Counted from the stretch's first letter, positions 37,158-46,789 are shown. The stretch is DNA of 64,000 nucleotides from Mycolicibacterium hodleri (GCF_025822245.1 NZ_JACKTL010000056.1:1-64000), one strand, 5' to 3'. The notes: generated from the sequence alone by a model not told the origin. Program-made: numbers and translations.

Positions 37158-37892
37158 ATGGGATTGGCAGTCCTCATCACCATCACACTCCTGTGTGTGG
37201 CGTGGAGCTTGTGGATTCGCCGGGTGACGTGGTCGTGCCGCTGGGAGGTTGCCGCCACCCTCAACATCGCGCTCCAGGGCGCGACCGTGATGCTGATGTC
37301 GCCGCTGGCGTCGGAGACCCTCGGGCACTGGCTGCATTCCCTCACCGGGCTGTGGAACCTCGAGGACTACATCGGTCACGACATGTACATCGTGGCGGCG
37401 TCGGCGATCGTCTACAACTCGCTGGGCAGGCTGCAGGACGACCACGCCATGCAGGTGACCTTCAAGCAGTACGTCGAGCGCCCCGCCACGCTCTGCATTC
37501 CGCTGCTGTTGGCCGCGTTCTCGCTCGGCAACGGCGCGAAGATCTACGCCCCCGACTTCTTCGAACTGCACACCGACTTCTGGTTGACCACGTACTGGCT
37601 GGTGCTCTGCGGAACGTTGATCTACCTGCTGGGATATGGCTCGCGGGCACTGTTGATCCTGCGCAAGGATCCCCGCTCGCGCGTGGTGGCGAACGTCTAC
37701 CTGGCCGCCTCGGTCAGCGGCGTCATGGCCTGCGTGGTCCGAGTCGTGACCGCCTTGGTGCCCTCGCTGCAGTCGGTCGAAGACGGCAACCTGGTGTGGT
37801 TCTTCGCCTGCATGTGCGGGGCCGGCTTCGCCCTGACGTCGGCCCACTCGTGGCGCATCAAGACCAAGTGGTTCAGCAAGACGAGCCACTGA
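37158..37892 (+). CDS. Multi-pass membrane protein paired with the HTH gene
   Basis: The protein has about 244 residues from the ATG at 37158; a TTG at 37122 is the other option. Six to seven hydrophobic segments are present, with MSPLASETLGHWLHSLTGLWNLEDYIGHDMYIVAASAIVYNSLGRLQDD in the first half and GYGSRALLILRKDPRSR in a late cytoplasmic loop. It loosely resembles the N-terminal membrane part of MAB_1171c-type proteins (DUF6545) of actinobacteria, which also sit beside HTH genes; this is weak. The function is unknown. The 3' end overlaps the convergent MerR gene by 20 bp. Confidence 0.65.
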   Translation: MGLAVLITITLLCVAWSLWIRRVTWSCRWEVAATLNIALQGATVMLMSPLASETLGHWLHSLTGLWNLEDYIGHDMYIVAASAIVYNSLGRLQDDHAMQVTFKQYVERPATLCIPLLLAAFSLGNGAKIYAPDFFELHTDFWLTTYWLVLCGTLIYLLGYGSRALLILRKDPRSRVVANVYLAASVSGVMACVVRVVTALVPSLQSVEDGNLVWFFACMCGAGFALTSAHSWRIKTKWFSKTSH

Positions 37893-38235
37893 GCGGTTCG
37901 CCTGGGCACTCCATCGCCCACTCGATGATCTCCCTCGCCCGGACCAACGTGGCCATCTGAGCGTCGACGTCCGCCAGCTTGGCCTCCGCCAAGGACCGGC
38001 TCGCCGAGCGCCCCGGACTGTCGTCGGACAGCAGGACGCGAATCTCCTCGAGGCTGAAACCCGCCGCCTTGCACAGCCCGATGACCTCGAGCCGCGTGAA
38101 CACGCCCTCGTCGTATCGACGACGACCGCCGACCCGGCCAGGGGCGCTGAGGAGCCCCTCCGCCTCGTAGAACCGCAGCGTCGTCGCCGCGACGCCGGAA
38201 CGTTCGGCAACCCGGCCGATGGAGAGGGACACCAC
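37873..38235 (-). CDS. MerR-family transcriptional regulator
   Basis: The protein has 120 residues. The N-terminal winged HTH is SLSIGRVAERSGVAATTLRFYEAEGLLSAPGRVGGRRRYDEG. A dimer coiled coil follows (SLEEIRVLLSDDS...LADVDAQMATLVRAREIIEW), and the end is short with ECPG and a terminal SSC. The cysteines are too few for a SoxR iron-sulfur cluster. It is divergent from the PPOX-type gene, with a perfect 20-bp palindrome between them. It probably controls that gene and itself. Confidence 0.88.
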   Translation of the reverse strand: MVSLSIGRVAERSGVAATTLRFYEAEGLLSAPGRVGGRRRYDEGVFTRLEVIGLCKAAGFSLEEIRVLLSDDSPGRSASRSLAEAKLADVDAQMATLVRAREIIEWAMECPGEPLSGSSC

Positions 38236-38254
38236 CTGATCATCCCCGACCTTG

Positions 38255-38274
38255 ACTTCGAGTCAACTCGAAGT
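38255..38274. promoter_or_regulatory. MerR operator
   Basis: ACTTCGAGT-CA-ACTCGAAGT is a perfect palindrome with 9-bp arms. It overlaps a TTGACT -35-like box at 38253-38258. It lies in the 45-bp divide between the MerR and oxidoreductase genes, the classic place for a MerR site. Confidence 0.75.
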
Positions 38275-38280
38275 CGTTGA

Positions 38281-38816
38281 ATGGACGACGTGAACGACGA
38301 CGACATGCTCGCCGCCCTCGGCGCGGCGCGTACGCCCAGCTCAGGACCTTCCGCCGCGACGGAAGCGCCGTGGACACGCCCATCTGGTTCGCGTTGGACG
38401 CAGACGTATTGGTGTTTCGGACGAAACGGGGGCCCAAGACCACCCGCATTGCGGCGAACTCGAGCGTCGAAGTGTGGCCGTGCGACTACCGCGGCCGCTA
38501 CCCCGCGGGCGTACCGACCGTGCGCGGACGGGCGACGATCATCTCGGGTCCGGCCGCCGAAGCCGCCAACGCCGCACTGCACCGGCGCTACGGCTGGCAG
38601 TTCAACGTCCTGCCGCTCGTGCGGCTCCCCGGCGTGAAGAACGTCGACCACGCCCTGCCCCTGCGCGAGAAGCTGCGCCGGGCGACGATGAACGGCGTCT
38701 GGCCGGACAGTGCCATCGTCGAGGTGGCACTCGTCCGCGGCGATGCGCCGACCGATTCGAGAACGACCGGCGCCGAGGACGTTTCGCACCGGGACGGCCC
38801 CGCGTCACACAGGTGA
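38281..38816 (+). pseudogene. PPOX/F420-type oxidoreductase, frameshifted near its start
   Basis: From the ATG at 38281 the frame reads MDDVNDDDMLAALGAAR and then leaves the family pattern. One frame over, from 38331, it continues YAQLRTFRRDGSAVDTPIWFALDADVLVFRT, VRGRATI and NGVWPDSAIVEVA to the stop at 38816. This is the split-barrel fold of PPOX-class F420-dependent reductases. Adding one base between 38330 and 38331 joins the two parts perfectly. It is either a base-call error or a real early frameshift. A start at the in-frame GTG near 38370 would lose the first strand. It is probably controlled by the MerR gene. Confidence 0.7.
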
Positions 38817-39213
38817 TCCGCCGGTAGCTGAGTGACTCCGTCGACGGCGACCACCCGCGCCGGCGAGCGTCGACGACGGACGAATCCGACGGACCGTCCA
38901 AAGATGAACCATGCGGGCGGTCGGCTACCTCGGGAGGCCCGTCACCGGCGGGATGCCCGCCCGCGGCGGATCAAGCGAGCAAGAGCTCAGGGCGTCGTCG
39001 AGTGCTCGGCAGGCAGCGTTTCGGGCAAAAGGTATTCAATTTTGGTGAACACCAATCAGTTTGCGACAATGCTCCCCGAAGCGGCAGTGACTCCAGCGCG
39101 GTCGAGGCGCCTAACCGGCTGTGCCATAGTCATTCTCGCTACATTGCGCATTGCGTGGTCGCGTTCCCTAAGCTCGACCCACACGTATCGTTGCGCTGCA
39201 GAAAGGGCCGCCC
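38817..39213. other. Non-coding region upstream of the FAAL operon
   Basis: No convincing gene was seen. The left half is GC-rich; an AT-richer stretch at about 39028-39075 holds a perfect inverted repeat and is the likely promoter of the fatty-acyl-AMP ligase operon. The leader would then be ~140 nt. Confidence 0.5.
39042..39055. promoter_or_regulatory. Inverted repeat in the FAAL upstream region
   Basis: TTGGTG-AA-CACCAA is a perfect 14-bp palindrome in the AT-rich patch, ~160 bp before the ATG. It is a candidate regulator site. Confidence 0.45.
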
Positions 39214-40941
39214 ATGCTGGACTCGTCGATTCCCGCGATTCTTCGCGAGCGGGCGAGCCTGCAGCCCAACGACCCCGCCTTCACCTTCATCGACTACGAC
39301 CGCGAGTGGGAAGGCGTCGAGGAAACTCTGACGTGGGGGCAACTTCAGCAGCAGGTCGTCGCCCTGGCCGCGGAGATCCGCGAGCACGCCCAGATCGGCG
39401 ACCGCGTCGTCATCCTCGCGCCGCAGAACATGTCCTACATCCTCGGCTTCCTGGCGTCGTTCGAGGCCAACGTGATCGCCGTGCCGCTGTCCACCCCCTC
39501 GGTCGGCGCGCACGACGAGCGAGTCGCCGCGGTCATGGCAGACGCCCGCCCGACCGTCATCCTCACGACGGCCCACACCGCCCCGACCGTGGCCCCGTAC
39601 GCCACGTCGCAGGACGGCGACCCGGCGCCGGTGGTTCTCGAGGTCGACCGGCTGGACCTCAGCGTGCGGCGGCGGTCGACGTCACGGCGCGAAACGCCGC
39701 CGGACACCGCCTACCTGCAGTACACCTCGGGGTCGACCCGGACGCCCGCCGGCGTGATGGTCTCGCAGCGAAACTTGCTGTCGAACTTCGAGCAGCAGGT
39801 TGGGGCCCTCCTCAGCGACTACGGCAAGGTCGGCCCGCAGAACACGACCGTGGTGTCCTGGCTGCCCTTCTACCACGACATGGGCCTCATCCTCGGAATC
39901 TGTGCGCCCATCCTCGGTGGCTGGCATTCCGTCATCATGAGTCCCATTGCCTTCCTGCAACGTCCCGCGCGGTGGCTGCAACAGCTGGCGATCCGGTCGC
40001 GCGCCCTGACCGCGACGCCCAACTTCGCACTCGACCTGGCCGCCGCCCGCACCACCGACGAGGACCTGGCCGGCCTCGACCTGGGCGACGTCCTCGCGAT
40101 CATTTGCGGGGCCGAACGCGTCCAGCCGGTGTCGGTCAAGCGCTTCACGTCCCGACTGGCCAAGTTCAACTTTCCCGGCAAGGTCATCCGGCCGTCCTTC
40201 GGGCTCGCCGAGGCGACGCTGTTCGTCGCGACCCGCGAGCCGGGTGAACCGCCGTCGGTGGTCACCTTCGACACCGAGAAGCTCACCGCGGGCATGGCCA
40301 AGCGGACGTCGACCGGAACGTCGCTGATCAGCTACGGCAGCCCCGAGTCTCCCCTGGTCCGGATCGTGGATCCCGAGACGCAGCAGGAGGCCCCCGCCGG
40401 CACGGTTGGCGAGATCTGGGTGCACGGTGACAACGTCTGCGCCGGATACTGGAACAAGGCCGACGAGACCGAGGCCACCTTCCGTGGCGTCATCGCGGAT
40501 CCCGCCGACGACATCCCGGCCGACATGTGGCTGCGGACAGGCGATTTGGGCTTCGTGGACGACGAGCTCTTCATCGTCGGACGCATCAAGGACCTGCTGA
40601 TCGTCCGCGGCCGCAACCACTACCCCGACGACATCGAAGCGACCGTCGGCGCGGTCTCCAACGGGCGCGTCGCCGCCATCTCGGTGGAGGACGACGGCAC
40701 CGAGAAGTTGGTGACGATCGTCGAGATGAAGGAGCGGGCCACCCAGGAGGAGACGCTGGAGAGGCTCGCGGCCGTCAAGAGCGACGTCACGGCGGCCATC
40801 TCGACGGCACACGGGATCAGCACGGCCGACCTGGTGTTCGTCTCGCGGGGCGCCATCCCGATCACCACCAGCGGCAAGATTCGTCGGCAGGCATGTGTCG
40901 ACCTGTATCGCCAGGGGAGCTTCGTCCGGTTGGACGCCTAA
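39214..40941 (+). CDS. Long-chain fatty-acyl-AMP ligase (FAAL, FadD24/25-like)
   Basis: The protein has 575 residues. FAALs activate a fatty acid as acyl-AMP and pass it to a PKS carrier or KS domain rather than to CoA. The ATP loop is YTSGSTRTPAGV near 169-180, with WLPFYHDMGLI, SFGLAEATLFV, LRTGDLGFV and IVRGRNHYPDDIE, all of the FAAL subgroup. GKIRRQA at the end carries the catalytic Lys. Starter activation for the nearby PKS is the likely role. It is first in an operon with the Drr-type ABC genes, whose first GTG starts 1 bp after its stop. Confidence 0.93.
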   Translation: MLDSSIPAILRERASLQPNDPAFTFIDYDREWEGVEETLTWGQLQQQVVALAAEIREHAQIGDRVVILAPQNMSYILGFLASFEANVIAVPLSTPSVGAHDERVAAVMADARPTVILTTAHTAPTVAPYATSQDGDPAPVVLEVDRLDLSVRRRSTSRRETPPDTAYLQYTSGSTRTPAGVMVSQRNLLSNFEQQVGALLSDYGKVGPQNTTVVSWLPFYHDMGLILGICAPILGGWHSVIMSPIAFLQRPARWLQQLAIRSRALTATPNFALDLAAARTTDEDLAGLDLGDVLAIICGAERVQPVSVKRFTSRLAKFNFPGKVIRPSFGLAEATLFVATREPGEPPSVVTFDTEKLTAGMAKRTSTGTSLISYGSPESPLVRIVDPETQQEAPAGTVGEIWVHGDNVCAGYWNKADETEATFRGVIADPADDIPADMWLRTGDLGFVDDELFIVGRIKDLLIVRGRNHYPDDIEATVGAVSNGRVAAISVEDDGTEKLVTIVEMKERATQEETLERLAAVKSDVTAAISTAHGISTADLVFVSRGAIPITTSGKIRRQACVDLYRQGSFVRLDA

Positions 40942-40942
40942 C

Positions 40943-41872
40943 GTGATCGAGGTCGACGGCGTCAGCAAGACCTTCGGCCCGCTGCCCGCGCTGCGCGAGG
41001 TGAGCTTCACGGTACCGACGGGCTCGGTGTGCGGCCTGCTCGGCCACAACGGCGCCGGCAAGACCACCATCGTCAAGATCCTCTCGACCCTGCTCGAACC
41101 CTCCACGGGCACGGCGACCGTCGCCGGGTTCGACGTCGTCGACGACGCCGACCAGGTGCGCCGGAGCATCGGTGTCACCGGTCAGGACGCGGCCCTCGAC
41201 GGCTCCCTCACGGGACGCGAGAACCTGGTGCTGTTCGGTCGGCTGCGCGGGATGAAGCGCAAGCAGGCCGGTGGCCGAGCCGACGAACTCATCGAACGCT
41301 TCGACCTCGTCGACGCCGCCGACCGCGAGGTGTCCACGTACTCGGGCGGCATGCGCCGGCGCATCGACATCGCGGTCTCCCTGATCGTGCCGCCGAAGGT
41401 GCTCTTCCTCGACGAGCCGACGACGGGGCTCGATCCCCGCAGCCGACGGGACGTCTGGACGCTGGTGTCCTCGCTCGCCGCCCAGGACGTCACCGTGCTG
41501 CTCACCACCCAGTACCTCGAGGAAGCCGACGTCCTGAGCGACTCCATCGTCATCCTCGACGCCGGTCGTGTGATCGCGAGCGGCACCGCCGAGGAGCTGA
41601 AGCGCCGAATGGGGCACAGCTACTGCCAGGTCACTCCCCTGCACCCCGAGGACCTGGCCCGCGTGGTGTCGGTCCTGGGCGGCTACGAAGGCGCCGAGGT
41701 CGACACCGCCGCCAACACGGTGTCGGTGCCGGCGCCACACGGGGTGACCACGCTTGGCGAGGTGTTCCGCAAGCTCGAAGAGTTGGGTGTCGAATTGATG
41801 GACATCTCGCTGCGCAAACCGTCGCTCGACGAGGTGTTCCTGCATCTCACCGGTCCTACGCTGACGGTATGA
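40943..41872 (+). CDS. ABC transporter ATP-binding protein (DrrA-like)
   Basis: The protein has 309 residues. Walker A is GHNGAGKTT (34-42), the signature YSGGMRRRID, Walker B VLFLDEPTTGLDP. The C-terminal extension has RRMGHSYCQVTP and PSLDEVFLHLTG, typical of DrrA/NodI-type exporters. The start is the GTG at 40943. It is coupled by ATGA overlap to the membrane subunit. In M. tuberculosis DrrABC helps export phthiocerol dimycocerosates; here it is tied to an acyl-AMP ligase. Confidence 0.9.
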   Translation: MIEVDGVSKTFGPLPALREVSFTVPTGSVCGLLGHNGAGKTTIVKILSTLLEPSTGTATVAGFDVVDDADQVRRSIGVTGQDAALDGSLTGRENLVLFGRLRGMKRKQAGGRADELIERFDLVDAADREVSTYSGGMRRRIDIAVSLIVPPKVLFLDEPTTGLDPRSRRDVWTLVSSLAAQDVTVLLTTQYLEEADVLSDSIVILDAGRVIASGTAEELKRRMGHSYCQVTPLHPEDLARVVSVLGGYEGAEVDTAANTVSVPAPHGVTTLGEVFRKLEELGVELMDISLRKPSLDEVFLHLTGPTLTV

Positions 41873-42624
41873 CGGCAGTCGTCGCGCTCACCGAACGCCA
41901 AGTGAGGGCCTCCGTCCGCAACCTTGACATCGTGTTCGCGGTGCTGGTGCCCGTGCTGACCTTCGTCGGGTTCACCGTCGGGCTGCGCAACGTCATCGAC
42001 ACCGGCGGCATCGGCTACCCGCAGTACGTGCTGCCCGCGGTGGTCGTGCAGGCGATGCTCTTCGGCGCCCTCAACACCACCGACCTGGCGGCGCACGAGC
42101 GTGCCTCGGAGTTCGGCGTCCGGCTGAGGACGTTCCCCATCTCGGTGTACGCGCCCATGATGGCGCGGATGCTGTACTGCCTGATCCGGGGCGCCCTCGC
42201 GTTGATCGCGGCGTTCGCCGTGGCCTACCCGTTCGGCTTCCGGATGGACGGCGGCCCCGCGTTCGGAATCATGTTCGTCGCGCTCTGCCTGACGCTGACG
42301 CTGGCGCTGTCGTTCGGCGCGGAGGCCACCGGAACCCGCGCCAAGCGGTCGGACACCTCCAGTCAGTTGCTTCTCATCCCGCAACTGCTGCTGGTGCTGC
42401 TCTCGACGGGAATGGCGCCGGTCGGGTCGTTCCCCACCTGGGTGCAGCCCTTCGTCGAGTACCAGCCGATCTCGCAGATCACCGAGACCCTGCGCGGCTT
42501 CGCCAGCGGCCACGTCGACGGGGTGAACCTGGCGATCACGCTGGCCTGGTGCGTCGGTCTGTTGCTCGGGCTCGGATACCTCGCGATCACGGGCCACGGT
42601 CGGCAACGGGGGCCGCGCGGATGA
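41869..42624 (+). CDS. ABC transporter permease (DrrB-like)
   Basis: The protein has 251 residues with six hydrophobic segments of the ABC-2 type. VLVPVLTFVGFTVGLRNVID lies at the first segment, and TWVQPFVEYQPISQITETLRG is the conserved ABC-2 block before the last helix. The ATG at 41869 overlaps the previous stop, and its own stop overlaps the next gene (ATGA). It pairs with the next permease. Confidence 0.88.
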   Translation: MTAVVALTERQVRASVRNLDIVFAVLVPVLTFVGFTVGLRNVIDTGGIGYPQYVLPAVVVQAMLFGALNTTDLAAHERASEFGVRLRTFPISVYAPMMARMLYCLIRGALALIAAFAVAYPFGFRMDGGPAFGIMFVALCLTLTLALSFGAEATGTRAKRSDTSSQLLLIPQLLLVLLSTGMAPVGSFPTWVQPFVEYQPISQITETLRGFASGHVDGVNLAITLAWCVGLLLGLGYLAITGHGRQRGPRG

Positions 42625-43412
42625 CCGTCGTCGAGGCCCGGCGGTTTCCGCTCGCCGTCGAGAGTGCGGTCTTCGCGGGCCGGTTGATGACGCGGTGGCG
42701 GCGCAACCCCCTGGTTCCGCTGCAGTCGCTGTTGTTCCCGACCATTCTGTTGATCGTCTACTACATGCTCGTCAGCAAGTCGATGACCCGCCTGACGGGC
42801 ACCGACAGCCTGGACACCGTCGTGTCGATGTGTGCGTTGGCCGGCGGCATGTCGGGATCGGTCGCCGCCGCCCTGTCGATCCCGTCGGAGCGGGAGAACG
42901 GTCTGATGGCTCGCTTCTGGGTGATGCCCGTCAGACGGGCCAGTGCCCTCACCGGGACCCTGCTGGCGGAGGCTGTTCGCACCGTGGTGGCGACCGTCGT
43001 GATCGCGATCGTCGGAACGGTGCTCGGGATGCGATTCCACGGTGGCCTCCTTGCCGCGCTGGCGTTTGCGGCAATCCCGGTGCTGTGGGTGACGGTGTAC
43101 GCAACCGTGGTCATCCTCATTGCCCTTCGCTGTCACAGCCTCGCTTTGCTGAACTGGTTGAACGGACTGTCGCTCGGCGCGGTGTTCGCAAGCTCGGGGG
43201 TGGCCCCGCTCGAGCTCTTCCCCGCGTGGATTCGCCCGGTGGTCCGGTACCAGCCAATGTCCGCCACGATCGAGGCGATGACGAGTCTTGCGCGTGGCAG
43301 TTTCGCCGTGCAACCCCTTTTGCTGACGGTCGCCTGGATCGTCGCGATCGCCATCGTGGCCGGGATGCTCGTGATGCGCTCCTACCGCACCGCAGCGCGG
43401 TCCGCCCGCTGA
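42621..43412 (+). CDS. ABC transporter permease (DrrC-like)
   Basis: The protein has 263 residues with six hydrophobic segments. The N-terminal amphipathic stretch is RLMTRWRRNPLVPLQSLLFP, then SERENGLMARFWVMPVRR and AWIRPVVRYQPMSATIEAMTSL, the same ABC-2 block as in the preceding gene. It is the last gene of the FAAL-DrrABC operon. It is convergent with mmpL, 13 bp between stops. Confidence 0.88.
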   Translation: MTVVEARRFPLAVESAVFAGRLMTRWRRNPLVPLQSLLFPTILLIVYYMLVSKSMTRLTGTDSLDTVVSMCALAGGMSGSVAAALSIPSERENGLMARFWVMPVRRASALTGTLLAEAVRTVVATVVIAIVGTVLGMRFHGGLLAALAFAAIPVLWVTVYATVVILIALRCHSLALLNWLNGLSLGAVFASSGVAPLELFPAWIRPVVRYQPMSATIEAMTSLARGSFAVQPLLLTVAWIVAIAIVAGMLVMRSYRTAARSAR

Positions 43413-43425
43413 CGGAGCGGCGCGT

Positions 43426-46400
43426 CTACTCGTCGTCGCGCCACGCGGCGTTGATGCGGCTGGCGGTCTGCACCGCGACCGCATAGCCGTCGTCCCCCTC
43501 GGCGTCGTCCGCCTCGTCGTCGTGGGCGTCGTAGTCGACGGCGCCGGTTCGGATGGGACCGGTCGGTCCCTCGTCCTCGTAAGCCTGCGCGGCCTCGGCC
43601 CGGGCGTGCCGACGCTTCTCCTCGATCATCTGCCGGGGCGTCTTCGACGGCCACCAGTTGCGGTCGCCCATCAGGACGGCGACCGCCGGGACGGTGATGG
43701 TCCGCACGATGAACGTGTCGAGCAGCAGACCGACGCCGATCACGAAGCCGAGCTGAACCACCGTCGACAAGCTGCTGACCGTCAGCGCCAACATCGACGC
43801 GGCGAAGATCAGGCCCGCCGAGGTGATGACGCCTCCGGTGGCTCCGACGGTCTTGATGACCGCGGACCTCACGCCGTACTTCGCTTCGTCGCGAATTCGA
43901 GATATCAGCAGCAGGTTGTAGTCGGCGCCGACTGCCACGAGCACCAGGAACGCCATGCCCGAGACACTCCAGTACATGTCTTGACCCAGGATGAACTGGA
44001 AGAACACGACGCCGATTCCCATGGCCGAGACGAATGACAGCACGACCGACATGACCAGATAGATGGGCGCGACGATCGCTCGGAGCAAGGCCACCAAAAT
44101 CAGGAACACCACGACCAGCGTCATGATGACGATGTAGGTCAAGTCGTGGTCGTAGTGGTTTCGGATGTCGTTTTGGAACGCCGAGAACCCGACCATCGTG
44201 ATCTGCGCGTCGGCGAGGCTGGTGTTGGGCTTGGAGCTGTCGGCGGCCTTGAGGATGAGGTCGACCTGGTCCATCGCCTCGGCACCGAACGGGTTCAGCG
44301 CCGTCTGGACCAGGTACCGGACGGTGTGCCCGTCGTCGGAGACGAACAGCTGCGCGGCCTTCTTGAACTCTTTCTGCGTGAGCACCTGGGGCGGAATGTA
44401 GAACCCCGACATCGCCGGGTCGGAGGCGTCGCGCTTCATCGCGAGCAGGAATCCCGACGCTTGATCCAGGCCGCCGCCGATGTTGCGGGTCTGGTCGACC
44501 AGGAGTTGAACGCCGTCGGCGAGCTGCTTGCTGGAGTCGGCGAGCTTGTTCGCGTTCTGGCGTAGTTCGCCGAGCTTGGCGTCCAGATCGCCCTCGTCCT
44601 CGATCCCGAGCTGCTGCAGGCCGGCGAAGGCCCGCTCGAGATTGGTACCGACCTTGCGGATGACGTCGTCGAGCCGGTCGGTGCCCTTGGTGTCCTTCAG
44701 TCCGGCACTGAGCGCCTTCAGATAGGTGATGTCGCCGGGGTTGTAGCCGTCCACGCGGCGTTGCAGTTCGGCCCGCGAGCTCACGCAGGCCGGGTCGATG
44801 TTGCAGGCCATGCTGCTGTTGAGCACCACCAGCATCGACTTCGACGAGTCGTAGGCGTTGGTCACGGTGTCCAGGCTGTTGCCCAGCGAATCCCCCACCG
44901 ACCGCATGTTGGCCAAGACGGCAGCCTGCTTGCTCAGGTCGTCGAAGGTGACGTCGTCACCCATGGCCTCCTTGACCTGGATGAGCCCGCTGAAGACCTC
45001 GCGGATCGATCCCATCGAGCCGAGCAACTGCAGGCGGATCTGGTTGTTGACGTCGGCCAGCTGGTGCGCGCCGTTGGCCAGCAACGTGAGGTTCTGGTCG
45101 TTGGTCGCGATCAGGCCGGACGCATCGGCGAGCTTGCCACCCACCTCGCCGGCCTGGTAGGTCGACTTCGCTTCCTGCAGCATCTCGCCGTTGGGCCTGG
45201 TGATGCCACGCACCGAGTCGATGCCAGGGACCTGGCTGATGCGGGTGGCCATCTGCTCGAGGTCGGCCAGGGACTTGGGCGACCGAAGGTCGACGTTGGG
45301 CGCGTAGATCTGGATGAACTGCTGCATGGTGGTGCTGACGGGAAAGTGCTTGACGAGCGCGTCGTAACCCTGGTTGCTGGGCGCGTCGTCGGGGAGATTC
45401 TTGCGGTCGTCGTAGTTGTACTTGATCAGCGTCGCGCAGCCGGCGAGGGCAAGCAGGATGACGAGGCTGGCGGCAAGGAAGGCCCGGGGCCGTCGCACGA
45501 TGCGCACGGCCGAGGTGCGCCAAAACCGCCCGGTGATGTCCTTGCGCGGCTTGACCCATCCCCGCCGGCCGGCGAGCACCATGAGAGCGGGTAGCAACGT
45601 CATGGCCGCAAGCACCGCGATGAGGATCGTGACGGCCAACGAGGGCCCGACGGTCAAGAAGACCGCCAGCGTCGCGAACGACAGACCCATGAATGTCAGC
45701 GCGACCGTCGCGGCCGAGCCCGCGATCACCTCGCCGATGGTCGCCAGCGCGTACACCACGGCATCGTCGGAGGCCATCCCCCGCCGCAGACACTCCTGGT
45801 ATCTGCTGAACAGGAACACCGCGTAGTCGGTGCCGGCGCCCATCAACATGCCCGTCATCAGCACGATGGTCTGCGGACCGATCGGCAGGCCCAGTTCACC
45901 GAGTCCGGCGACCACCTGTTGTGCGACGCCCATCGACACGCCGATGGTGATCAGCGGCATCAACATCGCGACCAGGTTGCGATAGACGATGACCAGGATG
46001 GTGAAGATGGTGATCACGGTCGAGAGCTCGATGATCGTCTGGTCGTGTTCACCGAGCTTGTTCAGGTCCTCGAACGTCGCCGACGCACCCACGACGTTGA
46101 CCTTGAGGGACGAATCCTTGGTGACCTCCTCCACCGTGTCGAGGGCCTTGCTGTAGGCCGCCTGACCCGGCCCGGAGCCCATGGCGCCTTCCAGGCTGAT
46201 CGGCAGCGTCCAGGCGTGCTTGTCCTTGCTCGTCATCGCGTCGCGGAGTTCGGGGATGGTGACGAAGTCCTGGGTCGACTTGACGCTCTCGGTGTCGGCG
46301 CGAAGCGCGGCCACCAATTTCCGATAGACGTCCTCGTCGGCCGACGTCAGTTCGCCGTCACTCGACAGGACGACGACGGCGACGTTGCCGCCGTCGGCCT

Positions 46401-46638
46401 CCTTGAAGGCGTTCTTCATGTGGTCGCCCGCGGCGAGGATCGGCGAGTCCTTCGGCAGCAGATCCGGCGGGTTCCTCTGCGCGACGACGAACAGCGGACT
46501 GATCAACAGGAACAGCGTGCCGACCAGAGCCAACCAGAAGACGATGATCGCGATGGGGCGCCGGACGACGAATCGACCCAGCGCCTCGAACACTTCGTGC
46601 ACCGAGACGCCACGAGTATCGCCGCGGGTGAACATCAT
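43426..46638 (-). CDS. MmpL-family RND lipid transporter
   Basis: The protein has 1070 residues and twelve membrane segments in two halves, each with a large outer domain. The proton-relay Asp-Tyr pairs are in GTDYAVFLFSRYQE (first half) and GADYNLLLISRIRDE (second half). The first outer domain includes long polar helices (about 450-720). The C-terminal ~60 residues are acidic (DAHDDEADDAEGDD). MmpL proteins move trehalose-based and other lipids to the periplasm; by position this matches mmpL12 of the pks5 region. The start is the ATG at 46638, though a later GTG is possible. It has its own ~230-bp upstream gap. Confidence 0.93.
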   Translation of the reverse strand: MMFTRGDTRGVSVHEVFEALGRFVVRRPIAIIVFWLALVGTLFLLISPLFVVAQRNPPDLLPKDSPILAAGDHMKNAFKEADGGNVAVVVLSSDGELTSADEDVYRKLVAALRADTESVKSTQDFVTIPELRDAMTSKDKHAWTLPISLEGAMGSGPGQAAYSKALDTVEEVTKDSSLKVNVVGASATFEDLNKLGEHDQTIIELSTVITIFTILVIVYRNLVAMLMPLITIGVSMGVAQQVVAGLGELGLPIGPQTIVLMTGMLMGAGTDYAVFLFSRYQECLRRGMASDDAVVYALATIGEVIAGSAATVALTFMGLSFATLAVFLTVGPSLAVTILIAVLAAMTLLPALMVLAGRRGWVKPRKDITGRFWRTSAVRIVRRPRAFLAASLVILLALAGCATLIKYNYDDRKNLPDDAPSNQGYDALVKHFPVSTTMQQFIQIYAPNVDLRSPKSLADLEQMATRISQVPGIDSVRGITRPNGEMLQEAKSTYQAGEVGGKLADASGLIATNDQNLTLLANGAHQLADVNNQIRLQLLGSMGSIREVFSGLIQVKEAMGDDVTFDDLSKQAAVLANMRSVGDSLGNSLDTVTNAYDSSKSMLVVLNSSMACNIDPACVSSRAELQRRVDGYNPGDITYLKALSAGLKDTKGTDRLDDVIRKVGTNLERAFAGLQQLGIEDEGDLDAKLGELRQNANKLADSSKQLADGVQLLVDQTRNIGGGLDQASGFLLAMKRDASDPAMSGFYIPPQVLTQKEFKKAAQLFVSDDGHTVRYLVQTALNPFGAEAMDQVDLILKAADSSKPNTSLADAQITMVGFSAFQNDIRNHYDHDLTYIVIMTLVVVFLILVALLRAIVAPIYLVMSVVLSFVSAMGIGVVFFQFILGQDMYWSVSGMAFLVLVAVGADYNLLLISRIRDEAKYGVRSAVIKTVGATGGVITSAGLIFAASMLALTVSSLSTVVQLGFVIGVGLLLDTFIVRTITVPAVAVLMGDRNWWPSKTPRQMIEEKRRHARAEAAQAYEDEGPTGPIRTGAVDYDAHDDEADDAEGDDGYAVAVQTASRINAAWRDDE

Positions 46639-46789
46639 GTGAGGTTACACCGGCCAGCAACGGTGCCGGTCCAGCCGACGGCGGCGTCCAGCGCACTCGC
46701 GGCGACGTTCTGAGGACCCACGTGCACCCACCGTGTGCGCTGCGGGCAAAACCGGCAGATCGTCGGAAAACCAACACGTTTCGTACCGA

